Shown here in pieces: positions 44,619 to 53,053 of a stretch of 64,000 nt of DNA. The DNA lies in contig CAVYXF010000003.1 of assembly GCA_963772335.1 (NCBI GenBank), forward strand, positions 372,001 to 436,000, given 5' to 3'. The stretch is from CAVYXF01 sp963772335 (GTDB lineage Bacteria > Pseudomonadota > Alphaproteobacteria > Rhizobiales > Rhodomicrobiaceae). How positions within the stretch are numbered: the first letter of the stretch is position 1; each line of letters begins with the position of its first letter. The notes beneath the pieces are model-generated. The model was not told where the DNA came from and searched no databases. It was given only the letters and a program-made list of their open reading frames with translations. The position numbers and the translations under genes were made by a program.

Positions 44619-45121
44619 ATGGAGCAGCAAAACCGAAGCAGCGCTGCGAATCAGGGCCGCCGTACTCGAAACCCATTTGACGTCATGGATGTCCCAGATC
44701 CCGACGACCAGGAGGTGCTGGAGTTCGCCGCCAGTGCCAAGTTGGTGGGAGCCTCGGACGATGAAAATGCAGTGGCATGGGCAACTTCGAGCGACCGCTC
44801 TCAATACGGCACGACCGAAGGGAATTGGTCCAGCCGGTGGAATGGCGGAGCGGACCCTACGATCCAGGGAGACACCGCGAACACATGGAAAACGGTCAAG
44901 CCGAAGTAAAAGCCGTGGGCGACCGCCTATATCTTCTATTCGACTGGGACAATGGGGCGCGCCGAGGGCTGATTGATGCCCATCGCGAAGGTACGCGCTT
45001 GGTTGGGAAGTACATCAATCTAACGGACCCAAATGTCATCCGCCCCTGGATCGGCTTGATCGTGAGCAATCAAAGGATCGACGGACGGTGGACCGGAGGA
45101 CGTCTGGATTTCCGTCGATAG
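44619..45121 (+). CDS. Hypothetical protein, probably one gene with a one-base frameshift
   Basis: The first frame starts at ATG 44619 (MEQQNRSSAANQGRRTRNPF) and stops at 44909 after a WSSRWNGGADPTIQGDTAN segment. The second frame becomes protein-like just there (GQAEVKAVGDRLYLLFDWDN ... RPWIGLIVSNQRIDGRWTGG) and ends at 45121. Adding one A to the AAAA run at 44889-44892 joins them (TWKNGQAEVKAVGDR) into ~168 residues with a Trp/Gly-rich beta-type C-terminal half. I do not recognise the family. Two overlapping genes is the alternative, but the second frame has no good start. Confidence 0.55.
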
Positions 45122-45136
45122 TGCGAGGGAGGAAGC

Positions 45137-45445
45137 CTACCCCGCGGAAATGCCAGATGGGGCCAGAAGACCTAAATTGTGTCCGCGTTCCGATTGAAGA
45201 CGTCGAGCATCGGCCATCTCATCCCAGGTTGGGGCCCGACGCCAGCCTGGCTGGCGCAACGGCAGCGCGAGAAATTGAGCACCTTCCTGCAGCAGCAGCC
45301 CGAGGCCCAAAAGGTGATCGACTGCAGCGCGCAGAGCTGTGACATCGAACTGGGCGGCCAACTCGGTTTCGATCTGGTTCCAGGAGGTGATCCGCCAGCA
45401 CAGGCGCAGCACCCCCCGCTGGGCCATCGCGCTTGGTGGCCGGTT
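45137..45445 (-). pseudogene. Remnant of a second RiPP radical SAM maturase C-terminus
   Basis: About 95 codons match the last ~95 codons of the radical SAM gene at 46889-48811: LRLCWRITSWNQIETEL versus LRLCWRSTSWNQIETEL, and RQPGWRRAPTWDEMADARRL is identical in both. At its upstream edge the similarity continues in another frame (RDGPAG, in a run of six G at about 45433), so it is decayed as well as truncated. The nucleotide sequence has diverged, so this is an old duplication or the remains of a related neighbouring gene, not a recent tandem copy. Confidence 0.75.
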
Positions 45446-45560
45446 CGAACGCTGCGGGCCGGGCAGATAAAGGTTCCTCAGGGCTGATAATCTTGGCCAT
45501 CCATGCTTGGCGCTGGCGGATTTTTCTTGTCCGATGAGTTAAATAGAACCCGGTAGCAAC

Positions 45561-46742
45561 CTAAGGAATTGGGGCCGGAGGAACTTTCAGAGATCGCGAT
45601 AGATTAAGCTCGCCCACAAGAGGTATGTCATACTTCTTGTGAAGCTCGGCAAGTTTCGCCGAGATATCAGGTGAAGACGCAACAGCCGGACTGACTGCAT
45701 CCACCCACACTGCCCGGTCCCCGATTCCGTTCGATTCATATCTGATAAGCGCGTAGCCTTCATCGCCCCATTGGGTGCCCCATGAATTTTTCACGATCCA
45801 TGCACTATTGGCATCATCCCAGCCAATAAGGGTGACCGCATGATCTGTTGGTCTGGTGTCGCTTTCATTGAATATGTTGCCGCCAGTATGCGCCTTGAGT
45901 GCAGGCGTAGCCGCTATTAGCACCGAGATTGGGCCATGGTCGCAAATTGCTTGCTTGAGTTGACGAACCGGAGGAATTTGTCGCTTGAGCTGATTAAGCG
46001 GAGGGAACAAACCGTCCTCCATCCTCACAAAATTCCAGTTTTCAGCCTGATAATGGGCCGGTACAAATGTCGGACATGGTTCGTCTGCCGCATGATACGG
46101 CAGTACAGTTTCATCTGTAACCGCATTGCCGCTTATCCATCTGAACACATCTGCAGGAAAACCGCCATCGATACAATTGCCGATACCGGCGCAGTTCAAC
46201 ACATGCTGCTCAGAGACATCAATTACGAGGCTATTTTTAATGAGATAACTACTTTCATAAGCGGAAAGGGCTGAAAACGCCCAGCAACTCCTGCACTCTC
46301 TGCCCTCGAGCTTCTGCATTTTAACGGGTGTAACCTTACCAAAATGCCGCCAGTCGAAGCTGGCTGCCGCGGGTGAGCAAGCTGCGCTGGCCGGCATCGA
46401 TCCCTCAACAGAGCGCAAAAGGTCCGCCGCTTCTTTCGCGAAACAATTCTGTTTCTCTGCTATCTCACTAATATTTTCGGGAATTTTGATACCCGCCAGG
46501 ACGTCGAGGGGGATATCGAACACCCCCGTATAACCAACGCTGAAGGTCCAACCCTTCTCCTTCCCCTCGGCTTCTAAGGCTTTGAGCTCTGCTTTGACGC
46601 TGTCCGGTGCGTTCTGAAGCCTGTCATTATAAGCCGGATTGACGAGGATCGGCGCTGCATTCTGGGCATGCAGCGTGCTGGGCGAAATAGCGATCACAGC
46701 GGCCAGCGTTACGCCGTGTCTGCGCATGGTCTCTCTCAGCAT
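45561..46742 (-). CDS. Secreted papain-like (C1 family) cysteine protease
   Basis: About 393 residues: signal peptide (MRRHGVTLAAVIAISPSTLH, cleavage near AQN), a ~100-residue propeptide-like region, then a C1A peptidase with catalytic Cys153 in RSCWAFSALSAYES, His in TDHAVTLIGWDD and Asn in WIVKNSWGTQWGDEGYALI. The oxyanion Gln143 (VTPVKMQKLEG) is nine residues before the Cys instead of the usual five, an insertion in this loop. GGAG seven bases before ATG 46742 sets the start. Base composition is more A/T-rich than the neighbours, suggesting transfer. It follows the radical SAM maturase on the same strand after ~146 bases; it may process the modified peptide outside the cytoplasm or be an independent protease. 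Confidence 0.85.
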   Translation of the reverse strand: MLRETMRRHGVTLAAVIAISPSTLHAQNAAPILVNPAYNDRLQNAPDSVKAELKALEAEGKEKGWTFSVGYTGVFDIPLDVLAGIKIPENISEIAEKQNCFAKEAADLLRSVEGSMPASAACSPAAASFDWRHFGKVTPVKMQKLEGRECRSCWAFSALSAYESSYLIKNSLVIDVSEQHVLNCAGIGNCIDGGFPADVFRWISGNAVTDETVLPYHAADEPCPTFVPAHYQAENWNFVRMEDGLFPPLNQLKRQIPPVRQLKQAICDHGPISVLIAATPALKAHTGGNIFNESDTRPTDHAVTLIGWDDANSAWIVKNSWGTQWGDEGYALIRYESNGIGDRAVWVDAVSPAVASSPDISAKLAELHKKYDIPLVGELNLSRSLKVPPAPIP

Positions 46743-46888
46743 CGGAATACTCCATTGTACAGGAATAATGCAAGTAATCTGGGTGTCTGTGAGATTGCAT
46801 CTTTGATACTTTGAGCAGTTGCTAATGTCGTGTAATTTGGTTGTCCGCCACAACAGTCATTGCAGAGATTTGCCGTTCTGCGAAAATC

Positions 46889-48811
46889 TCAGGTTGTGCC
46901 AGAATGGTCCGAATTGCGTGCTTTCAGATTAAGGCGTCGCGCGTCGGCCATCTCGTCCCAGGTTGGCGCTCGTCGCCAGCCCGGTTGACGCAACACTAGC
47001 GTTAGCAATTGGCCACCCTCCTCAAGCAATAGCCCGAGGCTGACCAGGTGATCGGCTGCGGCGCGCAGAGCTGTCGCATCAAAGCGAGCACCTAACTCCG
47101 TCTCGATCTGATTCCACGACGTGCTTCGCCAGCAAAGACGAAGAAGGCCAGCCTCGGCGCCGTCGAATGTGTGCACGGCCCGATCCCAGCCCCAACGCTC
47201 GTCGGTGACCACGATGGTCTTGCCCAGATCCTCGCAAAACAGCGCGCTCTCCGCGTGATGCTCGCACCACAGATGCTGCTCGGCCACTATCGAAGCCACA
47301 GTGTCTTCGATGCGATCGAATGCGTCTGAGTGCATGTCGAAATGATATGCGAGCCGTTGAACGCTGGCAGCACTGAAGGGGTAGATGAAGCCATATGCCG
47401 GCGCCGCCTCCAGTCGAACACCGAACGATTCCGGCCGCTGGAAGTATGGGCTGAACCGATCGGCTAAGACTCGTCCGCAGTTATTCGCTGGTTGCAGATG
47501 GCGCAGCTTTGGCATGAGGCGCGCCGATCGGCTATAGGCGTCCACGTTCTCTCCCGGAAAGCCATAGAGCAGGTTCCAAACGACGAACAGGCCGTTTTCG
47601 GCAGCGAGCTTTAAAATCTGCACGTTCTGAAGCATAGTGCAGCCTTTTTTCATCAGCGTCAGCAGCTCGGAATCGAGCGCCTCGATGCCGGGCTGGATCG
47701 TCGTAACGCCTGCGCGCGCAAGCAGCGCCACCTGCTCCGGGCGCAAATTGGACTTCAGCTGCCAGAACATGTTGATCGGCGGCCCGTCGGCAGCAAGACG
47801 CGGCAGGAGTTCGTCAAAATAGTGCATGTCCAGGATGGCGTCCGCATTGACAACTTCGTTTCCGTAACGTGTGACGAGATGAACCAATTCGTCATAGGCG
47901 CGACGCTGCGACTTGCTCCGATAAGCCATCATCCGCCCGTTAATGCCGCAGAACGTACAATGGTGCTTGGCACCCCACCAGCAGCCGCGCGCGGTCTCGA
48001 ACATGACCGCAGGGGAATACTGGAGGGTCACCGGCAGGCATAGGCGCTGTTCATAAAAGTCCGACAGATCCGGATAAGGCAGTCTGTCGAGGTCTTCGAT
48101 CTGTTTGACCTCCTGCACCGGCACTATGGTGGCGCCATCCGGCGCGCGCAGCACGACACCGGGAAGGCTGGTGGCATCCTCGCCAGCGAGATGTCGACGC
48201 ACAAGTTCGGGAAAGATCTCATCACCTTCGCCCAAGCAAACCGCGTCGATAAATCGATAGCGCCGGTGCAGTTCAATGCCCATCTCGCCCTGGCAGTTCG
48301 CCCCGCCAAAGACGACAAAGATGTGGGGATGCAGCGCCTTGACCCGGCGCGCGAAGGCCAAGGACGCCATGTTTTGTTGGAACGAGCTGGAAATCCCAAG
48401 AACCGAATACTGGCTCCAGTCCACCTCGTTAACGCATCTGTCAATAAAGGCGGCGGCATTCTCACGTGCAGCCAAAACGAGCTGCAGACGCGACACAAAT
48501 TCGCGCTCCGGACACTGCGGTCGGAAGACTTCGGTCAGGTAGCGCAGGTCCGCCGCGCCGAGCGCTTCTTTTTCGCCATGGGCGGCGTCGGCGAAGACCC
48601 ATTCGCCGACGAGGGCCGAATAGTATTCGATGTCACTCAGGCACTCAAATGTATTAATCCCGGTATCTTGGATGTAGTCGAGCGAAAAGTAGCGGACTTG
48701 GCAAGCAACGCCCAACCCACCAAGCGCCGATTTCAGAAGGCCCAAAGCCAAGCTCGGATATCTCGCCGAGGAAAGCGGCAATGATACCAGCAAAACGCCG
48801 CCCGCAGGCAT
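46889..48811 (-). CDS. B12-binding radical SAM RiPP maturase (rSAM_ocin_1 / TIGR03975-like)
   Basis: A 640-residue enzyme. Residues ~1-240 are a B12-binding-type Rossmann domain (FVVFGGANCQGEMGIELHRR; AVCLGEGDEIFPELV). The radical SAM core has its cluster in GCWWGAKHHCTFCGINGRMM: Cys277, Cys285 and Cys288, the Cx7Cx2C spacing typical of this family rather than Cx3Cx2C. The last ~100 residues are a PqqD/wHTH-like peptide-recognition tail (LRLCWRSTSWNQIETEL). The family is known from RiPP clusters with NHLP-type leaders. An NHLP-leader-like precursor gene lies 23 bases upstream. Reaction type (C-methylation or another C-H modification) cannot be told from sequence. Confidence 0.9.
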   Translation of the reverse strand: MPAGGVLLVSLPLSSARYPSLALGLLKSALGGLGVACQVRYFSLDYIQDTGINTFECLSDIEYYSALVGEWVFADAAHGEKEALGAADLRYLTEVFRPQCPEREFVSRLQLVLAARENAAAFIDRCVNEVDWSQYSVLGISSSFQQNMASLAFARRVKALHPHIFVVFGGANCQGEMGIELHRRYRFIDAVCLGEGDEIFPELVRRHLAGEDATSLPGVVLRAPDGATIVPVQEVKQIEDLDRLPYPDLSDFYEQRLCLPVTLQYSPAVMFETARGCWWGAKHHCTFCGINGRMMAYRSKSQRRAYDELVHLVTRYGNEVVNADAILDMHYFDELLPRLAADGPPINMFWQLKSNLRPEQVALLARAGVTTIQPGIEALDSELLTLMKKGCTMLQNVQILKLAAENGLFVVWNLLYGFPGENVDAYSRSARLMPKLRHLQPANNCGRVLADRFSPYFQRPESFGVRLEAAPAYGFIYPFSAASVQRLAYHFDMHSDAFDRIEDTVASIVAEQHLWCEHHAESALFCEDLGKTIVVTDERWGWDRAVHTFDGAEAGLLRLCWRSTSWNQIETELGARFDATALRAAADHLVSLGLLLEEGGQLLTLVLRQPGWRRAPTWDEMADARRLNLKARNSDHSGTT

Positions 48812-48834
48812 GGTTGATCACAGCCCTATAAAAC

Positions 48835-49112
48835 TCATGCCTCTCCTGGAGGTGCTTTCCCGAGATCCGTGGCCTTGTCGTTCATTTCCCTGTCGAAAGA
48901 ACTGTCGTTTAGCCCTCTAAAAAAATTCTCCCATCCTTCACTTTTGACAGAAAACACAACTTGAATACACCTATCGGGATCGTAGCCCTTTTTTATCAGT
49001 GTGTCGCAGGGTTATTGAGCAGATCGTTACGAAAAGCTGGATTGACAGTGGCCTCTCTGAGCAGTTCTCTGAGGTCTCTGGGACTAATCGGCTTTAATCC
49101 TTGTGGCAGCAT
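48835..49112 (-). CDS. NHLP-leader-like RiPP precursor gene (frame broken by one base)
   Basis: Starts at ATG 49112 with GGGGAG eight bases upstream. The first frame gives MLPQGLKPISPRDLRELLRE, then ATVNPAFRNDLLNNPATH and a stop at 48996. One base shifted at about 48999 the sequence continues LIKKGYDPDRCIQVVFSVKS, then EGWENFFRGLNDSSF, and ends at 48835, 23 bases before the maturase start. The joined peptide (~92 residues) has the NHLP leader pattern: LL-x2-A, NPAFR-x2-LL-x-NP, then L-x3-GYD. Restoring a single C (CACCTG for CACTG) rejoins it. The core would be the ~45 residues after GYD. No other copy is visible. A -1 ribosomal slip instead of an indel is conceivable but less likely. Confidence 0.65.
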
Positions 49113-52100
49113 TTTGCGTTCTCCCCTATTTACTGATTTGCACTTCACTTCATGAAACTTGATAACGCTTGCACTCAGCCGGCAGTTGAACTGGCCGGCT
49201 CGCCAGACGCCTCCAAGACCGGCGAGAGAGGCACTCACCGCTTCCGCGTCTCGAACCATGCCCATCGACTGGTAGAGCTGCAGCGCCACGGCGAACTCTG
49301 CGCGCGCCTCATCCGCGCGGCCGGTGCTCACCAGCAGATCGCCCAGCCCGTGGAGGCAATGCGCAAGCTCTGGCCGCATGCCGATCTCCCTGGCCAGTGT
49401 GGCGGCGTCGCGAAACCACTGCTCGGATGCCGCCTGATCCCCGTTCCGAGCGCTAACGAAACCCATGAGGCGCAATGCATGCGCCTCAAGGGCGCGATAA
49501 CCTTGCCTGCGCGCGAAGTCGAGCGCATCACTCGTTGGGGTTAGAGCTTCGCGATTTTCTCCGGCGAGTGATCGTGTCATGCCGAGCGCCGCCGAGCACC
49601 ACCCCCATAGAGCGGCAAGGGATTGCGCATGCGTCTGGCGAACGGCTTCGACAAGTATCTTCTCCGCTTCGGCCAGCCTTCCCACCAGCGCATAGGCGCG
49701 ACCGAGATAACGGGCCGCATGCGGGGCAAGGAGCATGAGGTCATAGGCCCGCGCGATGCGTGCTGCCTCTTCGAGATGGGCAATGGCGGGATCGAGATCG
49801 CCTATGGTCAGATGCGCGAACCCCAATGCGGCTTGCGCATAGCTCAGGTCATACGGCCGTTCGATCTCCATAGCCGTTGCCAGCGCTTCCCGGCCTCGCG
49901 CAAAGGCCGGCTCGAACTGCCCGGAAAGGCTGTGGGTGTGCGACAACGAAACCAGGCACATGAGCGCTGCCGTTCCGGCCGTTCCGCCGTACCGCTTTCG
50001 TCCATCAAATGCATGGGCCCTGATGGTTTCCGAGAGCATCTGCTCGGCTTTGGCAAAGTCGCCCTGGTTCCAGTATGACTGGCCAAGCGCGAACCCAGAG
50101 GATACGAGGCAGGCCTCGTCATTAAACCGCTCCGCGAGCGCGCGGCCGACCAGCCCGGCTTGCACGGCTTCGTTGAGGTCGCCGAGATTGTACAGAATTG
50201 TCGAGCGGCTGATGACGATCGGCATCAACCGCCGCTCATCGGCAATCGAGCGTGCGAGAGCTTCCGCCTCCTGCAGGTGGCGCCGCACCTTGTCGAGATC
50301 GCCGGTCGCCGCCAGTGCAACGCGCAGCCCCAGTCTGAGGTCGATCGCCTGATTGACGACCTGAGGCGTCGCGGGCAGATGGCCGACCGCATCAAGGCCG
50401 CGTTGAAAGAACACCGTGGCAGCTCTGTGAGCGGAGCGGTTATTCGCCCGCTGCCCGGCTTTCAGCGCGTAGAAAGCGGCCCTGTCCCAGACTTGGCCCC
50501 TCGAGGCGTGGTCCGCCAGCCGCTCGGTGAACTCTTCCAGGCGATCGGAAAACTTCCCCTCGATTGCTGCCAGGACATGGCCGTGCAAGGTCCGGCGATG
50601 GCGCATCAGCATGCTGTCATAGGCGACGGCATGGGTCAGCGCGTGCTTGAAGGTATATTCCGCGCCAGATGATCCGCTGACCTCGTGCATGAACTCCTGC
50701 GCCCTCAGCTCGAGCAGCTGCCGGGCGAACTGGTCCGCGGGAACGCCGGCAACGGCCCGCAGCAGCGCAAGCGGTACTTCCTTGCCGATCACCGATGCGA
50801 TCTGGAGCAACGTGCGCTCCTCGCTCGGCAGCCGGTCAATACGCGACGCAAGGACACTCTGAATGGAGTCCGGGATTTCCACGTCTTCAACGCTTTGTGT
50901 GAGCCGAAAGCGACTGGGCTCGCTGACCAGCACGCCGGTCTCCACCAGCATCCGCGCCATTTCCTCCAGGAACATAGGCGTGCCGTTGGTCTGCTCTATC
51001 ATCCGGCTACGCAGCAATTGGAGATCGGCGGCATCGCCCAGAAGATTCTTCAGCAGCGCATCGGCCGCCGCGTTGTCGAGCGGTCCGAGCTGTACGAGCG
51101 AGTAGTAGCTGTGGCGAGCCCAGCGGTTCTGGTATTCGGGCCGGTAGGTGATGATGACCAGGAGCTGCGCCGTGCCGAGGCCTTGGACAATGGCATCCAA
51201 GAGCGACTGGCTCTCCAAATCAGCCCAGTGCATGTCCTCGACAACGAGGATGAATGGCACCGCTGCCGCGAAATCCAGGACAAGGGAGCGGACGGCCTCA
51301 TGCGTTTGCTGCCGGCGCAGGGCTGGATCGAGGGCTTCCCATGCGGGATCCTGCACCGGCAGGTCGAGAAGCGAACGCAGCGCCGTGAGAAGCCTGACGG
51401 GCCGCTTGCCCAGCGCCGCTATCGCCGCGGTGAGCCTATCGTCTATCCTGGCTAGGCTATCGTGGCTCTCGACCCCCAGCCAGCCCCGAAGAATCTGCGC
51501 GACGACTTGATAGGGCGTGTTCCCGTCGTGGGGCATCGCCGCGCCGGATAGCGACACCACGTCCTCGGCATCGAGACTTTGGAGGAACTCGTGGATGAGC
51601 CGCGACTTGCCCATGCCTGCCTCGCCCGCCACGGCAACGATCCGGCTGCGGCCCTCCCGCGCATGGCGCAATGCGTTGGCAAGGATCTGCAACTCGGTCT
51701 GCCTGCCGACGAACTGCGTCAGAGTATGGGCCGCCGCGCGCACCTGCCAACGCGTCTGGTCGGCCGTCCTAACCAACTCGAAAACCTCGACCGGGCGGGC
51801 GACGCCTTTAACATCAATGACGCCGCATGGGCGGACCTCGATGAAACCGCGCGCGAGCCGCGCTGTTCTGGCCGTCATCCACGCGGTTCCTACCGTGGCG
51901 AGCTGTTCCATGCGATGCGCCAGATGGGTCGTTGATCCCACGGCGAGATATTCCATCGACAGATCATGGCCAATCGAGCGAACGACGACCTCGCCGGAGT
52001 TCAGTCCGACGCGAATGTCCACATGGTGCTCACGAAGGACGGCCACTGCATCGATCATACCGCGTGCGGCGAAGCAGGCGCGGACAGCATGATCCTCATA

Positions 52101-52544
52101 GGCCAGCGGCGCCCCGAATAGCGCCATAACGCCGTCGCCCATAATCTGGCTTACGGTGCCACCATAGTGGTGTACCGCCTTGGCAATCGTTTGCAGGGCA
52201 GGCTCCAGCCTGTTCATTGCCTGCTCGGGATCAAGCTCCTGGATCAGCGTTGTTGAACCGCGGATGTCGGCGAAAAGGACCGTGACTTGTTTGCGCTCCC
52301 CCTCACGGGCAAAACGAGATGCAAGAAGGGCCGCCAAAGGACCGGGCAGCGCAGGCGGCGCAGGCTCTGGCGCGGTGGCATAATCCTCCTCGCACTCAAG
52401 CGCAACGCCGCAGCCGCCACAGAAGCGCGCGTTCGGTCTGTTGGAGTGGCCGCAGGAGGGGCAAGCTGGCTGCAACACCGCGCCACAGGCGTCGCAGTAG
52501 CGACTGCCCGCCGGACTGGAGATATTGCAGCGACTGCATAGCAT
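48996..52544 (-). CDS. Zinc-ribbon / class III nucleotidyl cyclase / AAA ATPase / TPR regulator
   Basis: About 1,140 residues before the precursor. Order: double zinc ribbon (CSRCNISSPAGSRYCDACG; CPSCGHSNRPNARFCGGCG), class III cyclase domain with both metal Asp residues (VLFADIRGST; MGDGVMALFG), AAA/NB-ARC-type ATPase (VAGEAGMGKSRLIHEF), and a C-terminal TPR array. As given, the frame does not stop but runs into the precursor and ends at 48996. A one-base change at the TT of 49215-49216 (minus strand) would give a hydrophilic tail ending at 49175, a likelier natural end 62 bases before the precursor. Such cyclase-ATPase proteins are frequent signal-transduction proteins, and kinase/cyclase relatives occur in RiPP clusters. 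ATG 52544 precedes the zinc ribbon; a TTG lies at 52571. Confidence 0.85.
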   Translation of the reverse strand: MLCSRCNISSPAGSRYCDACGAVLQPACPSCGHSNRPNARFCGGCGVALECEEDYATAPEPAPPALPGPLAALLASRFAREGERKQVTVLFADIRGSTTLIQELDPEQAMNRLEPALQTIAKAVHHYGGTVSQIMGDGVMALFGAPLAYEDHAVRACFAARGMIDAVAVLREHHVDIRVGLNSGEVVVRSIGHDLSMEYLAVGSTTHLAHRMEQLATVGTAWMTARTARLARGFIEVRPCGVIDVKGVARPVEVFELVRTADQTRWQVRAAAHTLTQFVGRQTELQILANALRHAREGRSRIVAVAGEAGMGKSRLIHEFLQSLDAEDVVSLSGAAMPHDGNTPYQVVAQILRGWLGVESHDSLARIDDRLTAAIAALGKRPVRLLTALRSLLDLPVQDPAWEALDPALRRQQTHEAVRSLVLDFAAAVPFILVVEDMHWADLESQSLLDAIVQGLGTAQLLVIITYRPEYQNRWARHSYYSLVQLGPLDNAAADALLKNLLGDAADLQLLRSRMIEQTNGTPMFLEEMARMLVETGVLVSEPSRFRLTQSVEDVEIPDSIQSVLASRIDRLPSEERTLLQIASVIGKEVPLALLRAVAGVPADQFARQLLELRAQEFMHEVSGSSGAEYTFKHALTHAVAYDSMLMRHRRTLHGHVLAAIEGKFSDRLEEFTERLADHASRGQVWDRAAFYALKAGQRANNRSAHRAATVFFQRGLDAVGHLPATPQVVNQAIDLRLGLRVALAATGDLDKVRRHLQEAEALARSIADERRLMPIVISRSTILYNLGDLNEAVQAGLVGRALAERFNDEACLVSSGFALGQSYWNQGDFAKAEQMLSETIRAHAFDGRKRYGGTAGTAALMCLVSLSHTHSLSGQFEPAFARGREALATAMEIERPYDLSYAQAALGFAHLTIGDLDPAIAHLEEAARIARAYDLMLLAPHAARYLGRAYALVGRLAEAEKILVEAVRQTHAQSLAALWGWCSAALGMTRSLAGENREALTPTSDALDFARRQGYRALEAHALRLMGFVSARNGDQAASEQWFRDAATLAREIGMRPELAHCLHGLGDLLVSTGRADEARAEFAVALQLYQSMGMVRDAEAVSASLAGLGGVWRAGQFNCRLSASVIKFHEVKCKSVNRGERKMLPQGLKPISPRDLRELLREATVNPAFRNDLLNNPATH
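49121..49126 (-). promoter_or_regulatory. Strong Shine-Dalgarno for the precursor gene
   Basis: GGGGAG on the minus strand, eight bases upstream of ATG 49112. It indicates that the precursor is translated on its own although its frame is open from the cyclase gene upstream. Confidence 0.65.
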
Positions 52545-53053
52545 GTGTTCGCGTATCCGGAAACACTGCAAAAATATTTAAAATTCCGCGCCTTGGATGA
52601 TCCGGTTGAAAAACGTAGAACGGGGCAGCCCTCGAACTATTGGTCTCCGACTGCCCAATCTCTGCGGTTGCGCTCAGGCGTTCCAATTTAACAAAATATA
52701 GCTGCTATCCTATGCCGTGGTACAGCAACTAGTTTATGACATTTCGTAAAAAGGAACAGCAACTGTCCGGTTGCAGCCCATGTATGTGTTCGGGCTGCGA
52801 GGATAGACCCATGGCAAATCCGGTAGGCGCACGTCCGTTGGAGACGACGCCGTCAGTCTGAAGCTGGACGAAGCCGCGCGGAGGGTTGGACGTCATTCAG
52901 TTTCCCATAGGATGTGGTTTCATCGCGAGATGACGGATGCCCCTACTTCGGTGAGGGATCTGCATAGTTCTGCCAATACATTTCGAGGCGTTAACCGGAA
53001 CATTCGGGTGGGCGACCGTATTGCCCGAAATTGGCGTTCGGCAGGCTGAGGCG
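52545..53053. other. Gene-free stretch between RiPP-type locus and sugar transporter
   Basis: About 500 bases, A/T-rich near the cyclase start (TTAAATATTTTT on the minus strand) and thus likely its promoter region. No protein-like frame, RNA gene or mobile-element end was recognised. Confidence 0.4.

Noticed and set aside
44309..45445. Remnant-rich region as a mobile element
   Set aside because: No transposase or integrase motif, terminal inverted repeats or target duplications were seen; only truncated genes.
48975..48990. AAAAAAG slippery heptamer just after the precursor's first stop, as a programmed frameshift site
   Set aside because: It lies downstream of the in-frame TGA/TAA, so ribosomes in the first frame would not reach it in the needed phase; an indel at ~48999 is simpler.
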